Positions 35,723-44,953 of a DNA stretch of 64,000 bases are shown one piece after another (position 1 is the stretch's first letter; each line of letters starts with the position of its first letter). The DNA is taken from NCBI GenBank assembly GCA_964537685.1, contig CAZICM010000021.1, forward strand, positions 1-64,000, in the 5' to 3' direction. The translations under genes were made by a program, and so were the position numbers. The notes under the pieces were generated by a model, which did no database searches, was not told the origin of the DNA, and saw nothing but the letters and a program-made list of their open reading frames with translations. The DNA comes from CAZICM01 sp964537685 (lineage in GTDB: Bacteria; Myxococcota_A; Polyangia; Polyangiales; Polyangiaceae).

Positions 35723-38536
35723 ATGGATGTCGTCCCGCTTTGTGTCTTCAGAACTACTTCTGTCCTTTGGCAGCAGCGCAAAGGCGCTTGGGTTCAAACC
35801 ATTATCTGCAAAGGAACTTTCGATCTGCTGCCGGGACAAGCCGTTCTAAGCGCCGATCAAGAAGACATTAACGAGCACGATAATTATTGGGACGACGATC
35901 CGGCCCGGAGCTTGTATTCGCCGAGCGATGTCGCGCCGTTCAAGCCGCGCTGCGATGTGCTTTTGGTGGGCCATGCCTTTGCGCCCAAGGGCGAGCCGGT
36001 CAAGTCGCTGACGGCCCGGATGACCGTGGGCGAAATGAGCAAGGCCATCGAGGTGTATGGAGAGCGGGCATGGACCTCGAATGGCTTGCTTCGCGAAACC
36101 GCCCGCTTTAGCAAGATGCCGCTGCGCTATGAGCGGGCGGGCGGCGGCCCGATGACGTGGAATCCCGTGGGTGTGCGCGCCGATGTCCGTTCGGAAGGCG
36201 GCTTGATTACGGTGCCCAATCTTCAGGTGCCAGGCATCTTTTTGGCGGAGCCGGGCCAGTTTTTAGAGCCCGTGGGCTTTGGTCCAATCGCGCCGACCTG
36301 GCCCCCCAGGCGTCATCGTTTGGGTCATCACGCGGCAAGCTGGAACGATACGAATTGGCGAAAAGAGCCTATCCCCGCCGATGTGGACACGGGGTTTTGG
36401 AATAGTGCCCCGCGCGATCAGCAGACGGTGGTGCTGCGCGCCAATGAGCGCATTGTGCTGGAGCATCTGCATCCCGAGCATCCCGAGCTGACAACCGTGC
36501 TGCCTGGGCTTTTTCCAAGGGCTTTTGTCGATCCGGGAGGAAACGAGCCCGCCCAGGAATTGCCCATGAGCTGTGACACGCTGTGGATCGATACCGATCG
36601 GGCGCTGTGCACGCTGACCTTCAGGGCATGTTTGCCTTTGGATCATCTGAATCAATCCGGAAGAATTCTCATTGCCCTCGAAGGGCCTTCAAAACGATTG
36701 GATTGGCCAGATATTCGGCAATTGCTGGAGGCCGCGGGGACGCCCCATGGGAAAGGCGGGCCGGGAGCCTCGAAAGCGGCGGCTCAAGGCGACGATGAAG
36801 CCGAGCTCGTTGAACCGGAAAGCGAAGACGATCCAGCGCTTCAGACCACGGTGCACCCGGGGCTGGCGGCGGCGGCGGAGGCGCATACGCAACAGGGTCC
36901 GCGCACAACGGCGCAGATTGAAACGCTGACGGCGGCGACCAAGGTTGCCCAGCCCAAGGCCAACGCGCTTAAACCCAAGCCCAAGGCGAGCCTGCCGACC
37001 ATGATTCTGAGCGATGTGGTGACGAATGCCGTCCCGCTCCAGCCGCTTCATGGCCGAAGACCGCTGGAAACACTGCCTGACAGCGAACTTGAAGACTCCA
37101 ACCGGGAAACGGCGCTTCCTCCCGAACCCAATCAGGCACCGGCCATTCCCTTTGTCAGCGCGCCCAATACATCCGCAAATACGGCAAATCCTATTCAATT
37201 GCCTCAGCCAGCGCCGCGTTCCCACGCCGCGCTTTCTCCGGCGCAAGTCATTGCATCGGCCACCAAAACCGCGCCTCCTCCGCCTCCAGCGCCTCCAGCG
37301 CCTCCATCGCCTTCGCCCGACGCTGAAGCGGGGCGCATTCGTTTTGGTGTTCCTCCCCTGCCCCCAACACCGCACAGCGCGGCCGTACCAGCCGATGCCG
37401 TTCCCACCTGGCTGAACAAAGGCCAAACGCCCGCGCCTGCAATACCCGCCCTTCCCACGATACCCACACCGCCGCCGCCTCCGCTGCCCGCATCCAGCGC
37501 GCCGCGTATTCACATTCCCTCGCCGCCCAGCCCTAAATCGCCGCCGCCGATGAACCCGGCCGTGCTTGCGGTAGCGGCAAACGCGGCTTTGGGAGGAGCG
37601 CTCGCCGCATCCAACGCCGCTGCCCATGCCGAACAGGCGCCCGAGCCTTCGCCGGACAAGGCGCCGATGGTCATTCCAAAAACCTATGCGCCTCACACAC
37701 ATGCGCGCGAGGCATGCCATCTGCTTTGGTACGATCCGGCGCCTCAAGCCCTGACCGAAATACGCGCCGTGCCCGAATGGAAGGCCATTTTAAACGAGCT
37801 TCACGCCGAGCAGCGCAAACGCAAGAGTGACGATCCTTTCGATTTCGATGAAGAGGCTCCGCCCGAGGCGCCTCCTGAAGTTCAAAATCGAAGAGATGTA
37901 TTTGCCATTCTAACAAGAGCCAATTCAACCGATCCCGATAGCCTGGGAATGCTGTTGATGGAGGCCGTCACCGACGATGGAAGTTTTATTCCGCCTTTGG
38001 TATTGCTATCCGGTGAAATGGTATTTCCATTCGATGAAGTTGAAACCTTAAAAGCGACGGTCACGGCGGCGACCCCCTTTGCCGGCGGCGACAACAAAAA
38101 ACTCAAAGAGACCATCGACACAGCCAATGAACTCTTAAAAACGCCTTGGATTCACAGCTCCAGCGGCGTGGCCGACGGAATGACCCAAAAAGTGAGGGAC
38201 GCCTTTTCTCAATCGGCGCGCATGCTGCCTGCGGGCTATTTGGATATGCATACTTCGCGGGTGCTCTTGGAGCAGCGCCATTATCAAAAACGCTCGGTTT
38301 TTGGCGAAGAATCCATTCGCTGCGAATTTACGCCGGTGTTGTCGTCCATTGCCATTCCAGCCTATTTGCCGTCGTCGCTCTCCAAGCAACTGCCCATGTT
38401 TCAGCGCTTCCGCTCGAGGATTATCGCCGAAGCCCATGTGCAGCAGGATCAATTTGAAAGTCATCCAAGCGCACTCCGTGTTATTGCCTTGGGCCGTCAG
38501 ATGACTTTGTCGAACCGGCCCGCACCGGGGCGCTAA
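35723..38536 (+). CDS. DUF2169 domain protein (type VI secretion-associated family)
   Basis: A ~937-residue protein with start taken at ATG 35723 (MDVVPLCVF), which matches the family N-terminus. DUF2169 covers ~1-310: TIICKGTFDLLPGQ, SDVAPFKPRCDVLLVGHAF, PRDQQTVVLRANE. A long Pro/Ala-rich disordered linker follows (~330-660). The C-terminal helical domain (~665-930; LLWYDPAPQALTEIRAVPEWKAIL, SMLPAGYLDMHTSRVLLEQR, ALRVIALGR) recurs in myxobacterial DUF2169 proteins. DUF2169 is usually encoded near T6SS spike (VgrG) or PAAR genes and may help load effectors, but no T6SS gene is in this window. Confidence 0.85.
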   Translation: MDVVPLCVFRTTSVLWQQRKGAWVQTIICKGTFDLLPGQAVLSADQEDINEHDNYWDDDPARSLYSPSDVAPFKPRCDVLLVGHAFAPKGEPVKSLTARMTVGEMSKAIEVYGERAWTSNGLLRETARFSKMPLRYERAGGGPMTWNPVGVRADVRSEGGLITVPNLQVPGIFLAEPGQFLEPVGFGPIAPTWPPRRHRLGHHAASWNDTNWRKEPIPADVDTGFWNSAPRDQQTVVLRANERIVLEHLHPEHPELTTVLPGLFPRAFVDPGGNEPAQELPMSCDTLWIDTDRALCTLTFRACLPLDHLNQSGRILIALEGPSKRLDWPDIRQLLEAAGTPHGKGGPGASKAAAQGDDEAELVEPESEDDPALQTTVHPGLAAAAEAHTQQGPRTTAQIETLTAATKVAQPKANALKPKPKASLPTMILSDVVTNAVPLQPLHGRRPLETLPDSELEDSNRETALPPEPNQAPAIPFVSAPNTSANTANPIQLPQPAPRSHAALSPAQVIASATKTAPPPPPAPPAPPSPSPDAEAGRIRFGVPPLPPTPHSAAVPADAVPTWLNKGQTPAPAIPALPTIPTPPPPPLPASSAPRIHIPSPPSPKSPPPMNPAVLAVAANAALGGALAASNAAAHAEQAPEPSPDKAPMVIPKTYAPHTHAREACHLLWYDPAPQALTEIRAVPEWKAILNELHAEQRKRKSDDPFDFDEEAPPEAPPEVQNRRDVFAILTRANSTDPDSLGMLLMEAVTDDGSFIPPLVLLSGEMVFPFDEVETLKATVTAATPFAGGDNKKLKETIDTANELLKTPWIHSSSGVADGMTQKVRDAFSQSARMLPAGYLDMHTSRVLLEQRHYQKRSVFGEESIRCEFTPVLSSIAIPAYLPSSLSKQLPMFQRFRSRIIAEAHVQQDQFESHPSALRVIALGRQMTLSNRPAPGR

Positions 38537-38562
38537 ACCCTTTTAAAATAGGCAAACCGAAT

Positions 38563-39726
38563 ATGACTGCTCAGCGATCCTATCCCCATTCGTTCACATA
38601 TACCGCGCCAACGAGCGTATGGTATGCGCCCGATGGCTTAAATCGCCTGGGCAGTTATTTAAAACGCCTCAATATCTCGCGGGCGATGCTGGTATGCGAT
38701 CCCGGCGTAGAACGCGCGGGCCTTGCGGCGATGGTTCAAGCCGCGGCGGCAGGGCGTATGGTGCACGCTTTCAATGAAGTGGAAAGCGATGCGCCGATGG
38801 CCAATGTCGAAGCAGGCGCGCGGGCGGCGGCCGAATGCAAAGCCGATGGGATTGTCGCGCTGGGCGGTGGAAGCTCTATCGATTGCGGCAAAGCGATCGC
38901 ATTGCTGGCCCGTTTGGGAGGCGATATGAGGCGCTGGAATGGAATCAATCGGATTGGTGAACCGGGCCTGCCGCTGATCGCGATTCCCACGACGGCGGGC
39001 ACGGGCAGCGAAGTCTCGAATATCGCAGTGATCAAAGATGTGGAACAGCAGCGCAAGCTGGTTTTTATCGATAAAGCCGTCTATCCGATGGTCGCCATTC
39101 TCGATCCTCGCTTAACGATCGGATTGCCGGCTCAGATTACGGCGGCGACGGGAATGGATGCGCTGACGCATGCCATTGAAGGGATGGTTTCGCAATACCG
39201 CAATCCCATTTGCGACGGCGTGGGTGCGGAAAGCATTCGGCTGATCCGGAAATGGCTGCCTGTGGCCGCGGCCGAGCCTTCAAATCTCGAGGCCCGGGGA
39301 TTTATGCTGCTCGCGGCTTCGATGGCGGGGCAATTGGTGGCGCTGACCTTTGGTGGAATTTGTCACGCGGCGGCGCATGCCCTCGGCGTTTTGCGCGGTA
39401 TTCATCACGGCACGGCCAATGCGCTGTTTTTACCTTGGTCCATTCGCTTTAATGGGCGGGGCGAGGATATTTCGGCCTTGTATGCCCGGCCCGCATCGGC
39501 TTTCGGGCTCAACCCCGGCGATTGCAATGCGATCGCATTGGCTGATGCTATTGAGCAAATGGTTCAATCGCTTGGATTGCCCACGCGGCTTTCGGCGGTA
39601 GGTATTGGAGCAGCCGATCTCAAGTGTTTGTCGGAATTGGCCTTTGCCGATCCTTCGCATGTCCCCAATCCAATTTCCATTTCCGGCCCGGAAATCTTTG
39701 AAGCGGCGTTTCAAGATATTTTATAA
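38563..39726 (+). CDS. iron-containing alcohol dehydrogenase
   Basis: A 387-residue group III (Fe-dependent) alcohol dehydrogenase. The NAD-binding part has GGGSSIDCGKA and TTAGTGSEVSN. The metal-binding helical domain carries the expected Asp/His ligands in DALTHAIEG, GICHAAAHALG and IHHGTANAL. It interconverts alcohols and aldehydes or ketones with NAD(P)H; substrate range cannot be told. It lies 26 bases after the DUF2169 gene, probably read-through transcription rather than shared function. A strongly AT-rich tract follows the stop. Confidence 0.92.
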   Translation: MTAQRSYPHSFTYTAPTSVWYAPDGLNRLGSYLKRLNISRAMLVCDPGVERAGLAAMVQAAAAGRMVHAFNEVESDAPMANVEAGARAAAECKADGIVALGGGSSIDCGKAIALLARLGGDMRRWNGINRIGEPGLPLIAIPTTAGTGSEVSNIAVIKDVEQQRKLVFIDKAVYPMVAILDPRLTIGLPAQITAATGMDALTHAIEGMVSQYRNPICDGVGAESIRLIRKWLPVAAAEPSNLEARGFMLLAASMAGQLVALTFGGICHAAAHALGVLRGIHHGTANALFLPWSIRFNGRGEDISALYARPASAFGLNPGDCNAIALADAIEQMVQSLGLPTRLSAVGIGAADLKCLSELAFADPSHVPNPISISGPEIFEAAFQDIL

Positions 39727-39806
39727 TATTTTTAATATTTTTTTAATATTTTATAGCCAGGGAAGGATATTTATTTTAGAATTGGCCATCCATTGAATGA
39801 GCTTGG

Positions 39807-39821
39807 TGACAAAAATTGTCA
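39807..39821. promoter_or_regulatory. dyad TGACAA-AAA-TTGTCA
   Basis: Perfect 6-bp arms with a 3-bp centre in the 199-base spacer between the convergent alcohol dehydrogenase and pilin-like genes. It could be an operator or a weak hairpin. Confidence 0.45.
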
Positions 39822-39898
39822 TCTGGCCTTCATGGAGCGACATTTTTCGGCCCCATACCTATTAAGTTTTATCGAAAAGATCCACGAAATCGCTGCTC

Positions 39899-39917
39899 TC
39901 GATATGAATCATATCGA
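39899..39917. promoter_or_regulatory. perfect 19-bp dyad just after the pilin-like gene
   Basis: tcgatatgaatcatatcga: perfect 8-bp arms with a 3-bp loop, 8 bases beyond the minus-strand pilin stop. Outer matches AAGTTT (upstream) and AAACTT (39922-39927 region) could extend it into a larger stem. There is no U-tract, so it is not a classic terminator; RNA-processing hairpin or operator are alternatives. Confidence 0.5.
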
Positions 39918-39925
39918 ATTGAAAC

Positions 39926-40531
39926 TTATTCCTCGGAACGAACGGCACATACCTGCGTCGCGCGGGTGAGACTCTTGCCAACCACCCGAATGGGCAGCGT
40001 AAAGGTGCTGATTACCGCGTCGCCGTCCACATCGCCGTGACCCACGGCCTCAAAACCGTTGGCTCCCGGATCGGGACAGCCCTCCGCCGGACCTTCAAAA
40101 TCGGCGCCGCGATGATAGGTATATTGATAATGAATGGGATCTTGAACCGAAAAGCCGATGCAGGTCCAGCAGCACGCTTCAAAATCGCCGCCCGAGCCGA
40201 TATTGGGCTGATACTTCGCGCCTTGAGGAATATTGGCGGGCACCGGGCCGCAGGTGGTGAAACTCGGGCAGTCGGGGCACCAGGGATTGATACCCGGAAG
40301 CGATGCCGTGCCCAGCGAAACCACTTCGGATTTATCCCGCGCATTCTCGGAAGTAAGCAGAATCAAGCGGGAAATCGTTCCCACGTTGTTCATGGCCTCG
40401 GTGCTTTTGGAAGAACCAATCAAACGGGTTAAGCCATAAATTCCGAGCGCGGCGAGGATTCCAATAATCGCCACCACAATCATCAGCTCGACCAGGGTAA
40501 ATCCCCGCCTGTCCGCGTTGGATGTATTCAT
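39926..40531 (-). CDS. type IV pilin-like / type II pseudopilin
   Basis: Start ATG 40531 has GGAG seven bases upstream. The short leader ends in Gly10 before FTLVELMIVVAIIGILAAL, the class III signal cleaved by prepilin peptidase, with Glu at +5 of the mature protein. The 191-residue mature protein has a long hydrophobic N-terminal helix and a Cys-rich C-terminal half (NPWCPDCPSFTTCGP, EACCWTCIGF, EGCPDPG), probably disulphide-bonded. It would be a major or minor pilin or a T2SS pseudopilin; no assembly genes are adjacent. It lies 110 bases downstream of the VIT/vWA gene on the same strand. Confidence 0.9.
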   Translation of the reverse strand: MNTSNADRRGFTLVELMIVVAIIGILAALGIYGLTRLIGSSKSTEAMNNVGTISRLILLTSENARDKSEVVSLGTASLPGINPWCPDCPSFTTCGPVPANIPQGAKYQPNIGSGGDFEACCWTCIGFSVQDPIHYQYTYHRGADFEGPAEGCPDPGANGFEAVGHGDVDGDAVISTFTLPIRVVGKSLTRATQVCAVRSEE

Positions 40532-40641
40532 CAAAAGCTCCGCGCAATGCCCGCCGAATATGGACCGGCCCGAGCGCATTTCGGCGGGCGATGCACGGGA
40601 CATGCCAAAAGCGCTTTTTCCAGGCCGGTTTTATTGGGTTT

Positions 40642-43600
40642 CTAAAGAGAGGTGCGCCCCAGCATACGCAAACGATCGAGTCCGCCTTCAATATCAGCGT
40701 ATTCAAGATCGCGGAATTGAAGCGGCGGTGGGCCATTGCGATTGGGGTTGTACACAAGGCGCCTCGCCCGGATATTTTGATCGCGAAGCATATCGTTAAT
40801 AAAACGAATACGTTCAGGGTCGTCCGCGGGCTGCAATTCTTTTTCGTGCTGGGCCAGCACATCGGCGATATGCTCTTCAATCCTCTGCCGATCGAGCTCT
40901 GTTTCTGCAACGCCCGTTATTAAAGGAATAAGAAGCGATACTTCCGATAGCGGTAAATACAATCCACGGGATGTTTTGGCAATTGTTTTAAATACATCCA
41001 CGGCACCGGCATAACCTTCAATGGTCGGTAGACATCCGACGGTATGCACAACAATTCCCATTTCCCGGCAGTTTTCGGCCTGCACAAACCAGTGATGCCC
41101 GCATGGACAGCCTCCGGGGAAAGAATCTCCGCTGGGCTCGACTCCATGAGGCGGAGCATCGCCCACCAAGACGACCACCTTGGCCGCGCGAGGGCGCCAA
41201 TTCAATCGTACCAAATCATAGAGTCCATCCGTTAGAGATTCCGGCCCATCTCCGCCTCCAGATGCCTGAAGGCGCATCACACCCTCCCGGATTTCCTCGA
41301 GGTTTAGCGTTAAGGGCAAGGCCCGGCTGGGATAGCTGTGATCTTCCGGCGGATGATCGCGGAAGCTAACCAATCCCATGCGCAGGCTCTTGCATAAAGG
41401 CGCGGCCATAATCGCATCGATGATTTCAAGAAGCCTGCGCTTCACTTCATCGATATGGGTGCCCATACTTCCGGTTTCATCGACCAAAAAGACCAAATCG
41501 ATTTCTCCAATGCCTCGGGTATTGGCGAATTCGATCATTTCTTTGGTATATCCTTCCGTATCTTTGGCCTGCACGGGCGCTTTTCGGGCTTGGCCTTGTT
41601 GCATGCGATTTACAGGCGGCGATACGGCAGGCTTGGGAGGCTCGTAATCGGGCGCCGCAATCGGTGAAGGCGGCGGCGCTGGAGGCGGAGGAGGAGGAGG
41701 CGGAGGCGGCGATTCATCGGCCAAAGCCGGCATATCGGCCGGAGCGCTTTCGTAGGGCGCCGAAGGCTCGTCTTCCAATTCATCCGCGGGGCTTCCCGAA
41801 AAGAAATCGCGCACCTTGGAGAAGAAACCTCCCTTGCTGCGCGCGGCGACGGAGGGCGCGGGCGACATGGGCATTGAATACGAAGCGGAGGGCGCGGCGA
41901 CGGAGGGCGCGGCGACGGAGGGCGCGGCCATCGGCGGAGGTGGCGGGGGCGGCGCATACGCGGCGGGCGGAGGCCCATACGCCGCGGGCGGTGGCGCAAA
42001 GGCAGGCGGAGGACCACCGCCTCCCATCGGTCCTGCAATCATTCCGGGCGCGGGCGGAGGAGCCCCAAATCCAGCCGGTGCAGCAGGCGGAGGGGGCGCG
42101 CCGGGTGCAGCGGGCCGGGGCGATGGCATAGGCTTCATCTTTTTCTTCGGCATTTCAGCCCGATCCACTTCTCTCGCGGCGGACCGTGAACGCGTTCTCT
42201 CGCCTCCGTCGGCGGCGTCTGAGGCTCTTCCAAGGGTGCCCGCCCGGGTCGATCCCACGAGGGTCCGAACCCCTGCCGACCCTTCTTCCTCCGCGATATC
42301 AATCAGCGCCGAACGCATCGGCATCACATGGGCATCCTCGTCATCCGCCGACAAAAGCGTATCGAATTTTCCCGCTTCCTCGCCTTCACCGTGCGACACT
42401 TCGGCGGCGATTTGAATTCGATCGGGCGGGACATCAACGCGCTTTTCGCTATCTTCGGCGACCAGCGAAGTATAGGCGCTGAGCAGCGAATATTTTAATG
42501 CCAATCCCAATACTTCCAGCCGTATTTCAGCCGTTTCATTGGGATGCTGCGCGAGCCTATCCATGCGCGCATCGATGCGGTAGCGGGCCCAGAGCCGATC
42601 GAGCCCTGGAATTTGATCGGATACCTCGGGCAATTCAACGTCAATCTGCTGCCTAAAAGGTTCTCCGGTGGCTTTTTCGCCCGTAAGCGCGAGGCGCGTC
42701 TTTCCCGAGCCATTAAATCGCCCAAAAAGCTGAACGGTTTGACCGCCGAATAAATCGGGAATGGGGCTTGGATACACATCCACGGGCAAGGCGTCGTCCC
42801 AGGAGAGCTTTAGTTTTTTCAACAGCGGCCCGGCTTGTTTTACCCTTCGGGCAAAGCGCGGCACCACCGTCTCCACATCTTCGGTGGGCAGAAGCACATC
42901 GGACGCACCACCGCATTCCCTGGCCAATCGTTGAATGAGGTAACGATTGACAGCAGGACCAATTCCGAGCACATATAAAATCGATTGGGCGCCAATGGTT
43001 TCCTTGGCTTTTCTTAAAATGCGGCCTTCGTCGCCAAAGGCTCCATCCGTCATCAGCACAAAGATGCGAACCCGGCCTTTTCGAAGAGGAAGCTTGGCCG
43101 CCCTCTGCAGCGCCTCTTCCAATTCAGAGCCTCCCCGCGCCGCCACTCCGGCCAGCATCGTCTCAATGGAAGCAATGCTTTCCTTGGACATTGGCATGTA
43201 TTCATTGCCAATCCCATCGGCAAAAATCCGATCGTGGTCAAAGGCCATACACTGAACCGCGTCATCGTCGTTTAATTGATCGAGAATCAGCCTGACGGCC
43301 CGCCTGGCCTGGGCCACACTGCCGCCCCGCATTGAACAAGAGCGGTCCACCATGAAAATAATATCGCGGGGCAAGCCAACACGCCGTAATTCATGATCTT
43401 TGGAGACAGCCACGACCGCGCCGCAATACACGCAAATCCAGCCTGGACCGATGCCTGGGAATTCCTGCACCTTGCCCGGATCTTTTAGCGTTCCGCCGCA
43501 ATGCCCGCAGCGAATGGCCCGGCCATCACCACCCGTGCCCACTTCCGCCTCAATCGCCACATCGGCCAGCGACGACGTAGGCGGCGTGAGCAGAAGCATA

Positions 43601-44400
43601 AATGTTCCAATTCGATCGGCTTCTCTCGAAAAATAAACCATGGGGCGGCCCGCTTCCCGGACCACACGATAAGCCAGCACGAAATCGCGATTGGGGATGG
43701 ACTCATCCTCGGCCAAATCGATGCGGTAGGCGCTTTCGCTCTGCTGCGTCATTTGCGTCCGGTGGGACACGCACCGGGGAGGTTCGATGGGCCTCCAGGC
43801 ATTGAGATCGACGGAGAGCGAGATATTGGCGGGCCTTTTTCCCGTGGCCGCGCGGGGAGGCTGCACCTTGCGCTGGGCGGGCGCCTGCGATGAAGCCGCG
43901 GGCGCTGGGGCGGCGGCGGCGCCGTAATAGCGTTCGGCCGTCACCATTGGGAAAACGAAGCGGAATTCGCCATCGTCGAAGGCGACTTTTTCTTGATAGG
44001 CGAGCGTAACCAAAATGACTTCGCCCGGCGGAACATTGGCGACCGAAAGCGTAAAGAGGCTTGGTTTATCCTGCTCCAGAAGCGTTGCCGCGCGGCCTTC
44101 CGAACGCGCCGCTTCATAGATGCGCTTGGCCTCTTCTTTTTCTTTGACGACCGCCTGCACCACGCGCTCGCCAATCTTAAAACTCATCCGGAAGACCGAA
44201 GCCTCATGAGGCAGCGGAAAGAAATACACAGCCTCAATAGGGCGCCCGGTATTGTTGCGAAAGCGCTGATTCAGCTCCACCGTCGCAATGGGCCCAAAAA
44301 TCTTGGCCGCAACAGAGGTGTGCTCCAGCGGAAGGACTTTGCCATCCGATGTTTTTAAGGTGCCTTCGGTAATGCGATCGCTATCGGTCTCAAGATCCAT
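40642..44400 (-). CDS. VIT domain protein with zinc ribbon and two vWA domains
   Basis: A 1252-residue protein with no signal peptide. The VIT domain spans ~15-150 (VAAKIFGPIATVELNQRFRN, IEAVYFFPLPHEASV, EEAKRIYEAARSEG). A zinc-ribbon-like insert CGHC ... CVYC lies at ~298-326. The first vWA domain is at ~347-510, with MIDAS DRSCS and MTDG. A long Pro/Ala/Gly-rich disordered region follows (~760-930). The second vWA domain begins at ~968 with MIDAS DETGS (~974), more like a distinct bacterial vWA family. Both MIDAS triads look intact, so both could bind metal and ligand. VIT-vWA proteins resemble inter-alpha-trypsin inhibitor heavy chains; the bacterial role is unknown. Confidence 0.9.
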   Translation of the reverse strand: MDLETDSDRITEGTLKTSDGKVLPLEHTSVAAKIFGPIATVELNQRFRNNTGRPIEAVYFFPLPHEASVFRMSFKIGERVVQAVVKEKEEAKRIYEAARSEGRAATLLEQDKPSLFTLSVANVPPGEVILVTLAYQEKVAFDDGEFRFVFPMVTAERYYGAAAAPAPAASSQAPAQRKVQPPRAATGKRPANISLSVDLNAWRPIEPPRCVSHRTQMTQQSESAYRIDLAEDESIPNRDFVLAYRVVREAGRPMVYFSREADRIGTFMLLLTPPTSSLADVAIEAEVGTGGDGRAIRCGHCGGTLKDPGKVQEFPGIGPGWICVYCGAVVAVSKDHELRRVGLPRDIIFMVDRSCSMRGGSVAQARRAVRLILDQLNDDDAVQCMAFDHDRIFADGIGNEYMPMSKESIASIETMLAGVAARGGSELEEALQRAAKLPLRKGRVRIFVLMTDGAFGDEGRILRKAKETIGAQSILYVLGIGPAVNRYLIQRLARECGGASDVLLPTEDVETVVPRFARRVKQAGPLLKKLKLSWDDALPVDVYPSPIPDLFGGQTVQLFGRFNGSGKTRLALTGEKATGEPFRQQIDVELPEVSDQIPGLDRLWARYRIDARMDRLAQHPNETAEIRLEVLGLALKYSLLSAYTSLVAEDSEKRVDVPPDRIQIAAEVSHGEGEEAGKFDTLLSADDEDAHVMPMRSALIDIAEEEGSAGVRTLVGSTRAGTLGRASDAADGGERTRSRSAAREVDRAEMPKKKMKPMPSPRPAAPGAPPPPAAPAGFGAPPPAPGMIAGPMGGGGPPPAFAPPPAAYGPPPAAYAPPPPPPPMAAPSVAAPSVAAPSASYSMPMSPAPSVAARSKGGFFSKVRDFFSGSPADELEDEPSAPYESAPADMPALADESPPPPPPPPPPAPPPSPIAAPDYEPPKPAVSPPVNRMQQGQARKAPVQAKDTEGYTKEMIEFANTRGIGEIDLVFLVDETGSMGTHIDEVKRRLLEIIDAIMAAPLCKSLRMGLVSFRDHPPEDHSYPSRALPLTLNLEEIREGVMRLQASGGGDGPESLTDGLYDLVRLNWRPRAAKVVVLVGDAPPHGVEPSGDSFPGGCPCGHHWFVQAENCREMGIVVHTVGCLPTIEGYAGAVDVFKTIAKTSRGLYLPLSEVSLLIPLITGVAETELDRQRIEEHIADVLAQHEKELQPADDPERIRFINDMLRDQNIRARRLVYNPNRNGPPPLQFRDLEYADIEGGLDRLRMLGRTSL

Positions 44401-44451
44401 GGGATGCTCCGGCGGCGGATTATCGATCCACCCCGCCTTGCCGGTCGAGCA

Positions 44452-44949
44452 TTATTCAGAAACAAAATGCGCCTCTGTTTCGGCATTCAATTGAATATCG
44501 AGCCCTAAAGATGCGGCGGGTTTGCTTTGAACCCGTATCAGGCCATCGGTAATGGAATCGTAATCGAGAAAGACCGGGATATCGTGGGTCACCAGCCATT
44601 GGGCATCACAGCTTATGACGGCGATTCGCGTACCTCCCGCGGGCGCCTGCGAGGCGTTGTCAATTACATCAATTAGATGTTCCCAACGGTTTGATTTTTT
44701 CGTAAACAGCTTGAGCGAAGCAAAAAAATGCTGGCCGCCTTGAGGCCCATGAAAAACCGTCAATGCATCCGATGCCGAAAGGGGTTTAAATACATCGCCG
44801 TCGGATTTACCGATCAATACAGCTTCATTGCCATCGGCGGGAGGCGTATCGTTTACACAAATATTTGCGCGGGCCTGGCCGGGTGTCGGTGCGGGATCGC
44901 CGCTACAGCCCGCCATTCCCAGCCATAGAAATGCCCACGCCCATCGCAT
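44452..44949 (-). CDS. small lipoprotein of unknown function
   Basis: Start ATG 44949 (MRWAWAFLWLGMAGC) gives a typical lipoprotein signal directly, so it was preferred to the frame start at 44994, which lies inside the upstream gene. The mature ~150 residues have a short Pro-rich linker and a globular part (DVFKPLSASDALTVFHGPQGG, RWEHLIDVID) with two Cys (ANICVND, VISCDAQ). No domain was recognised. It lies 4 bases after the peroxiredoxin gene, so the two envelope lipoproteins are probably co-expressed. Confidence 0.75.
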   Translation of the reverse strand: MRWAWAFLWLGMAGCSGDPAPTPGQARANICVNDTPPADGNEAVLIGKSDGDVFKPLSASDALTVFHGPQGGQHFFASLKLFTKKSNRWEHLIDVIDNASQAPAGGTRIAVISCDAQWLVTHDIPVFLDYDSITDGLIRVQSKPAASLGLDIQLNAETEAHFVSE

Positions 44950-44953
44950 TGAA

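Noticed and set aside
34273..35781. Longer N-terminus for the radical SAM gene
   Set aside because: The extra 50 residues overlap the leader and start of the divergent DUF2169 gene and do not extend the B12-binding domain; ATG 35631 begins right at the Rossmann strand.
36689..37747. 352-residue Arg-rich frame opposite the DUF2169 gene
   Set aside because: It mirrors the Pro/Ala linker codons on the other strand (CCG/GCG reading as CGG/CGC), a typical shadow frame.
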